Of a stretch of DNA of 16,256 nt, positions 13,857 to 16,256 are shown piece after piece. Origin of the DNA: an uncultured Actinoplanes sp. (GTDB lineage Bacteria; Actinomycetota; Actinomycetes; Mycobacteriales; Micromonosporaceae); contig CAKUMG010000031.1 of the NCBI GenBank assembly GCA_934667465.1, positions 1 through 16,256 on the forward strand, read 5' to 3'. Positions within the stretch are counted from its first letter, which is position 1. Each line of letters begins with the position of its first letter. A model generated the notes under the pieces. The model searched no databases, had not been told where the DNA came from, and saw nothing but the letters and a program-made list of their open reading frames with translations. Made by a program: the position numbers and the translations under genes.

Positions 13857-14483
13857 GTGAAGTTCTCCTTCCGCCCTGTCGAGGGCGCCTTCTACGAGCT
13901 GTTCACCAGGGCAGCTCAGAACCTCGTGCGCGGCACCGAGCTGCTCAACGAGCTCGCCCTGCCCGACGTGGACGTGCAGTCGGTCAGCGACCGCCTGACC
14001 GACGTCGAGCACGACAGCGACGAGATCACCCACACGCTCTACAAGAAGATCAACTCGACCTTCATCACGCCGTTCGACCGCGAGGACATCTACTCGCTGG
14101 GCTCGCAGCTCGACGACGTGATGGACCACCTCGAGGCGGTCGGCAACCTGCTCTACCTGTACGGGCTCACCGAGCTGCCCTCGCTGCCGCGCGAGATGCA
14201 CGAGCTGGTCAACGTGCTGGACCAGCAGGCCAAGATCACCGCGGACGCCATGCCGCGGCTGCGCTCGATGAAGGGTCTCGAGGAGTACTGGATCGAGATC
14301 AACCGGCTCGAGAACGACGGCGACCGGGCGTACCGGATGCTGCTCGTCCGCCTCTTCTCCGGCGAGTACGACGCGCTGACCGTGCTCAAGATGAAGGAGG
14401 TCGCCGACGAGCTGGAGGCGGCCTGCGACGCGTTCGAGCACGTGGCGAACACGGTCGAGACGATCGCGGTCAAGGAGTCCTAG
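13857..14483 (+). CDS. DUF47 PhoU-like protein (Pit accessory)
   Basis: The 208-aa, mostly helical product carries DUF47 family landmarks: DRLTDVEHDSDEITHTLYKKINSTFITPFDREDIYSLGSQLDDVMDHLE (about 46-93), with the conserved TPFDREDI and the paired Asp of LDDV. The second half repeats the helical hairpin (YRMLLVRLFSGEYDALTVLKMKEVADELEAACDAFEHVAN). DUF47 proteins are structurally related to PhoU and are usually encoded just before Pit transporters, whose activity they are thought to modulate. This matches the Streptomyces arrangement upstream of pitH2. The GTG at 13857 follows a GAGG site by 8 nt. The gene lies 3 nt before pit, and its last codons hold the ribosome site of pit. Confidence 0.92.
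   Translation: MKFSFRPVEGAFYELFTRAAQNLVRGTELLNELALPDVDVQSVSDRLTDVEHDSDEITHTLYKKINSTFITPFDREDIYSLGSQLDDVMDHLEAVGNLLYLYGLTELPSLPREMHELVNVLDQQAKITADAMPRLRSMKGLEEYWIEINRLENDGDRAYRMLLVRLFSGEYDALTVLKMKEVADELEAACDAFEHVANTVETIAVKES
14472..14477 (+). promoter_or_regulatory. Ribosome binding site AAGGAG for pit, inside the DUF47 gene
   Basis: AAGGAG lies 9 nt before the TTG at 14487 and forms part of the last codons of the DUF47 gene. It supports the TTG as start and indicates coupled translation. Confidence 0.7.
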
Positions 14484-14486
14484 ACC

Positions 14487-15494
14487 TTGTCTCCCGAGTT
14501 CATCGCCGTCACCGCGGTCATCCTGGCCGCTATGGCGTTCGACTACACCAACGGTTTCCACGATGCGGCGAACGCCATCGCCACCAGCATCAGCACCCGG
14601 GCCCTGACCCCACGCGTCGCGCTCGCGATGGCCGCGGTGGGCAACTTCGTCGGCGCGCACTTCGGCGCCGAGGTCGCGAAGACCGTGGGTGACGGCCTGG
14701 TCAAGCTGCCCACCGGCGTCGAGAGCCTCGGCGTCGTCTTCGCCGGCGTGGTCGGCGCCATCGCCTGGAACCTCATCACCTGGTACTTCGGGCTGCCCTC
14801 CAGCTCGTCGCACGCGCTCTTCGGCGGCCTGGTCGGTGCCACCTTCTTCGCCGCGAACGCGACGATCGAGTGGGGCACGATCACCGAGAAGATCCTCATC
14901 CCCATGGTCGCCTCGCCGGTGGTCGGTCTGATGCTCGGCTTCATCGTCATGGTGGCGCTGATGTGGATCTTCCGGCGCGGCAACCCGGGCAAGCTCAACC
15001 GGGGCTTCCGGATCGCGCAGACCATCTCGGCGGCGTTCATGTCGGTCGGCCACGGCATGCAGGACGCGGCCAAGACCATGGGCATCGTCGTGCTGGCTCT
15101 CTACACCGGCGGCTTCCAGTCCAGTTCCACGCACATCCCCGAGTGGGTCTTCTGGACCTCCGCGGCGGTGCTGGCCGCGGGCACCTACGCGGGCGGCTGG
15201 CGGATCATCCGCACGCTGGGTCGCAAGATCATCGACCTCGGGCCCGCGGAGGGCTTCGCCGCCGAGATGGTGGCCAGCTCGGTGCTCTTCTTCAACGCGC
15301 TGGTGCTGCACGCGCCGATCTCGACGACGCACACGATCACCTCGGCGATCATGGGCGTCGGCTCCACCAAGCGGCTCAGCGCGGTGCGCTGGAACGTGGC
15401 GGGCAACATCGTCATCGCCTGGATCACGACGTTCCCGGCGGCGGCCGGCATCGCCTGCCTCACCTACTTCATCGTGCGGCCGCTGTTCGGCTGA
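14487..15494 (+). CDS. pit: Pit-family inorganic phosphate transporter
   Basis: This 335-aa membrane protein takes up phosphate, usually as a metal-phosphate complex with protons. Both halves of the inverted-repeat PiT fold are visible. The N-terminal signature is DYTNGFHDAANAIATSISTRAL (19-40). The C-terminal one is SVGHGMQDAAKTMGIV (186-201), each with the conserved D-A-A. The GLPSSSSHAL loop (102-111) and HAPISTTHTITSAIMGVG near the end are the paired Ser/Thr-His motifs. About ten hydrophobic segments are present. It is a short-form Pit, well below the roughly 500 residues of E. coli PitA. The TTG start at 14487 is 3 nt after the DUF47 stop. Together with the PHO box this resembles pitH2 of Streptomyces. 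An intrinsic terminator follows 12 nt after the stop. Confidence 0.94.
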   Translation: MSPEFIAVTAVILAAMAFDYTNGFHDAANAIATSISTRALTPRVALAMAAVGNFVGAHFGAEVAKTVGDGLVKLPTGVESLGVVFAGVVGAIAWNLITWYFGLPSSSSHALFGGLVGATFFAANATIEWGTITEKILIPMVASPVVGLMLGFIVMVALMWIFRRGNPGKLNRGFRIAQTISAAFMSVGHGMQDAAKTMGIVVLALYTGGFQSSSTHIPEWVFWTSAAVLAAGTYAGGWRIIRTLGRKIIDLGPAEGFAAEMVASSVLFFNALVLHAPISTTHTITSAIMGVGSTKRLSAVRWNVAGNIVIAWITTFPAAAGIACLTYFIVRPLFG

Positions 15495-15506
15495 CCGCTG
15501 GGTGAG

Positions 15507-15532
15507 AAGGCCGGCCTCGGGCCGGCCTTTTT
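15507..15532 (+). terminator. Intrinsic terminator of the DUF47-Pit operon
   Basis: AAGGCCGGCC (15507-15516) and GGCCGGCCTT (15520-15529) form a perfect 10-bp stem with a TCG loop, and the run of Ts continues to 15532. This is the clearest rho-independent terminator in the window. Confidence 0.9.
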
Positions 15533-15546
15533 GCTGCCCTTTGCAT

Positions 15547-15580
15547 AGTACGGTTGACGTTATATAGCGGCGCCCGTACT
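15547..15580. promoter_or_regulatory. Inverted repeat AGTACGG-N20-CCGTACT, possible PadR operator
   Basis: A perfect 7-bp inverted repeat flanks the promoter of the PadR gene: the left arm (15547-15553) abuts the -35 and the right arm (15574-15580) overlaps the -10. A regulator bound here would block polymerase. PadR proteins commonly repress their own genes. The arms do not match the ATGT-N8-ACAT site known for some PadR members. Confidence 0.45.
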
Positions 15581-15582
15581 GT
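15554..15582 (+). promoter_or_regulatory. Near-consensus leaderless promoter of the PadR gene
   Basis: TTGACG (15554-15559), a 17-nt spacer and TACTGT (15577-15582), followed 7 nt later by the GTG at 15590. It is the best promoter in the window and the only leaderless one with a strong -35. Confidence 0.75.
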
Positions 15583-15589
15583 CTGCGCC

Positions 15590-16256
15590 GTGCAGGAGCC
15601 AACCTTTCTCATCCTGACCGCGCTGGCGGCCCATCCGCTGCACGGCTACGGGATCATCCAGTCCGTGCTCGACCTCTCCGAGGGGGAGGTGAAACTGCGG
15701 CCGGGCACGCTCTACGGCGCCCTCGACCGCCTCGCCGACCAGGGCCTGATCCAGGTCGAGCGGGAAGAGGCGGTCGACGGGCGGCTGCGCCGCTACTACC
15801 GCCTGAGCGACAACGGCGCCGCCCTCCTCGCCGAGCAGGCCGAGCGGCTGCACCGGCGCGCCACAGCCGCCGAGGTGCAGCTGCGCGCCCACGGGGCGCC
15901 GGTGCCCTGCGAGGTGCGGCCCGCGGCGGACGGCGGGCTGGTGCTCGCGCTCGAGCCTGGGCACGCGCATCATTCGACTCGCTACGAGGCGGCGATGCGC
16001 GAACGCAACCGGCTGCTTACCGCCGATCTGCCGGCCGATCCCGATTGGCTCGGCGCGCTGGAGGCGCGACTGACCGACCTCGTGGCCGGGCTCGCGGCCG
16101 ATCGACCCGTGATCGCCTTCCCGCGCGGCGCCGGAGCCCGCTTCGAGGGAACCCACGCCGCCACCGGGGCCGATTGCATCGCCCTCGACGACGGCGTAGC
16201 CGTTGTCGCCCTGGCGCTCGATCGTCACCGTCGACGCACCCGGGTCCACCGTCACC
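15590..16256 (+). CDS. PadR-family transcriptional regulator (3' end outside window)
   Basis: The first 95 or so residues are a PadR winged helix: [21 protein letters not shown] (6-26), then [19 protein letters not shown] (36-54) as recognition region, the wing [18 protein letters not shown], and a dimerisation helix ([13 protein letters not shown]). The frame stays open for another 125 residues to the edge. That part (including [38 protein letters not shown]) is not a domain I recognise, although codon use remains typical up to about 16150. The start at 15590 follows a strong promoter by 7 nt. An inverted repeat around the promoter suggests autoregulation. Its target genes are not in view. 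Confidence 0.8.
   Translation, partial: MQEPTFLILTALAAHPLHGYGIIQSVLDLSEGEVKLRPGTLYGALDRLADQGLIQVEREEAVDGRLRRYYRLSDNGAALLAEQAERLHRRATAAEVQLRAHGAPVPCEVRPAADGGLVLALEPGHAHHSTRYEAAMRERNRLLTADLPADPDWLGALEARLTDLVAGLAADRPVIAFPRGAGARFEGTHAATGADCIALDDGVAVVALALDRHRRRTRVHRH

Noticed and set aside
15541-15566. TTGCAT and TATATA considered as an alternative PadR promoter
   Set aside because: The spacing between them is only 14 nt, while TTGACG-N17-TACTGT nearby fits far better.
13737-15602. A 621-codon open frame on the minus strand opposite the DUF47-pit operon
   Set aside because: It is the antisense shadow of two well-recognised genes; its translation is rich in Asp, Arg, Val and His without any known domain. 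High GC keeps such frames open by chance.
15560-16255. A 231-codon minus-strand frame across the PadR gene
   Set aside because: It would lie wholly antisense to the conserved winged helix. Only its first 25 or so codons at the right edge have coding-like bias, which is reported as a finding and not as a gene.

Overview
The window is high-GC DNA from an actinomycete. Codon third positions are almost always G or C, GTG and TTG starts are common, and many genes appear to be leaderless. The gene set (ECF41 sigma factor with a SnoaL-like tail, DUF4031, a stand-alone GroES-like protein, a PhoP-type box in front of a DUF47/Pit pair) fits a filamentous actinomycete. A Micromonosporaceae such as Actinoplanes is my guess and is not proven by the sequence. 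It looks like ordinary chromosome. I see no insertion sequence, prophage, tRNA, rRNA or CRISPR array.

Layout. Left edge: the start of a membrane-anchored or secreted protein (minus strand, cut by the window), then a hairpin-rich gap. Positions 282-4081: a tandem-GNAT acetyltransferase diverges from glpD (aerobic glycerol-3-phosphate dehydrogenase). A small DUF4031 protein follows glpD closely and runs tail-to-tail into an HD-domain phosphohydrolase. Positions 4114-9126: a FUSC-family membrane protein, a PrsW-type intramembrane protease with low-complexity repeats at both ends, a stand-alone GroES-like protein (minus) and an AI-2E family membrane protein. Positions 9176-11790: a DinG/XPD-like Fe-S helicase diverges from a DUF402 protein. 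Positions 11773-13709: an ECF41 sigma factor diverges from a membrane-anchored protein that looks like a phosphodiesterase (PI-PLC/GDPD-like) without its catalytic residues. Positions 13731-15532: a four-unit PHO box, a sigma-70-like promoter, a DUF47 PhoU-like protein, a Pit phosphate transporter and a strong intrinsic terminator form one phosphate-regulated operon. Right edge: a PadR-family regulator with a near-consensus leaderless promoter inside an inverted repeat; its frame is still open at the window end.

How the genes work together. Most are single-gene housekeeping or envelope units. The clear functional unit is the DUF47-Pit operon under predicted PhoP control. glpD-DUF4031 is a probable second operon. 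The ECF41/pseudo-phosphodiesterase pair shares a short regulatory region with a 12-bp palindrome and is the least explained part of the window. A TAnnnT -10 element lies 6-8 nt upstream of the chosen start in eight genes, so leaderless translation seems to be the normal mode here.
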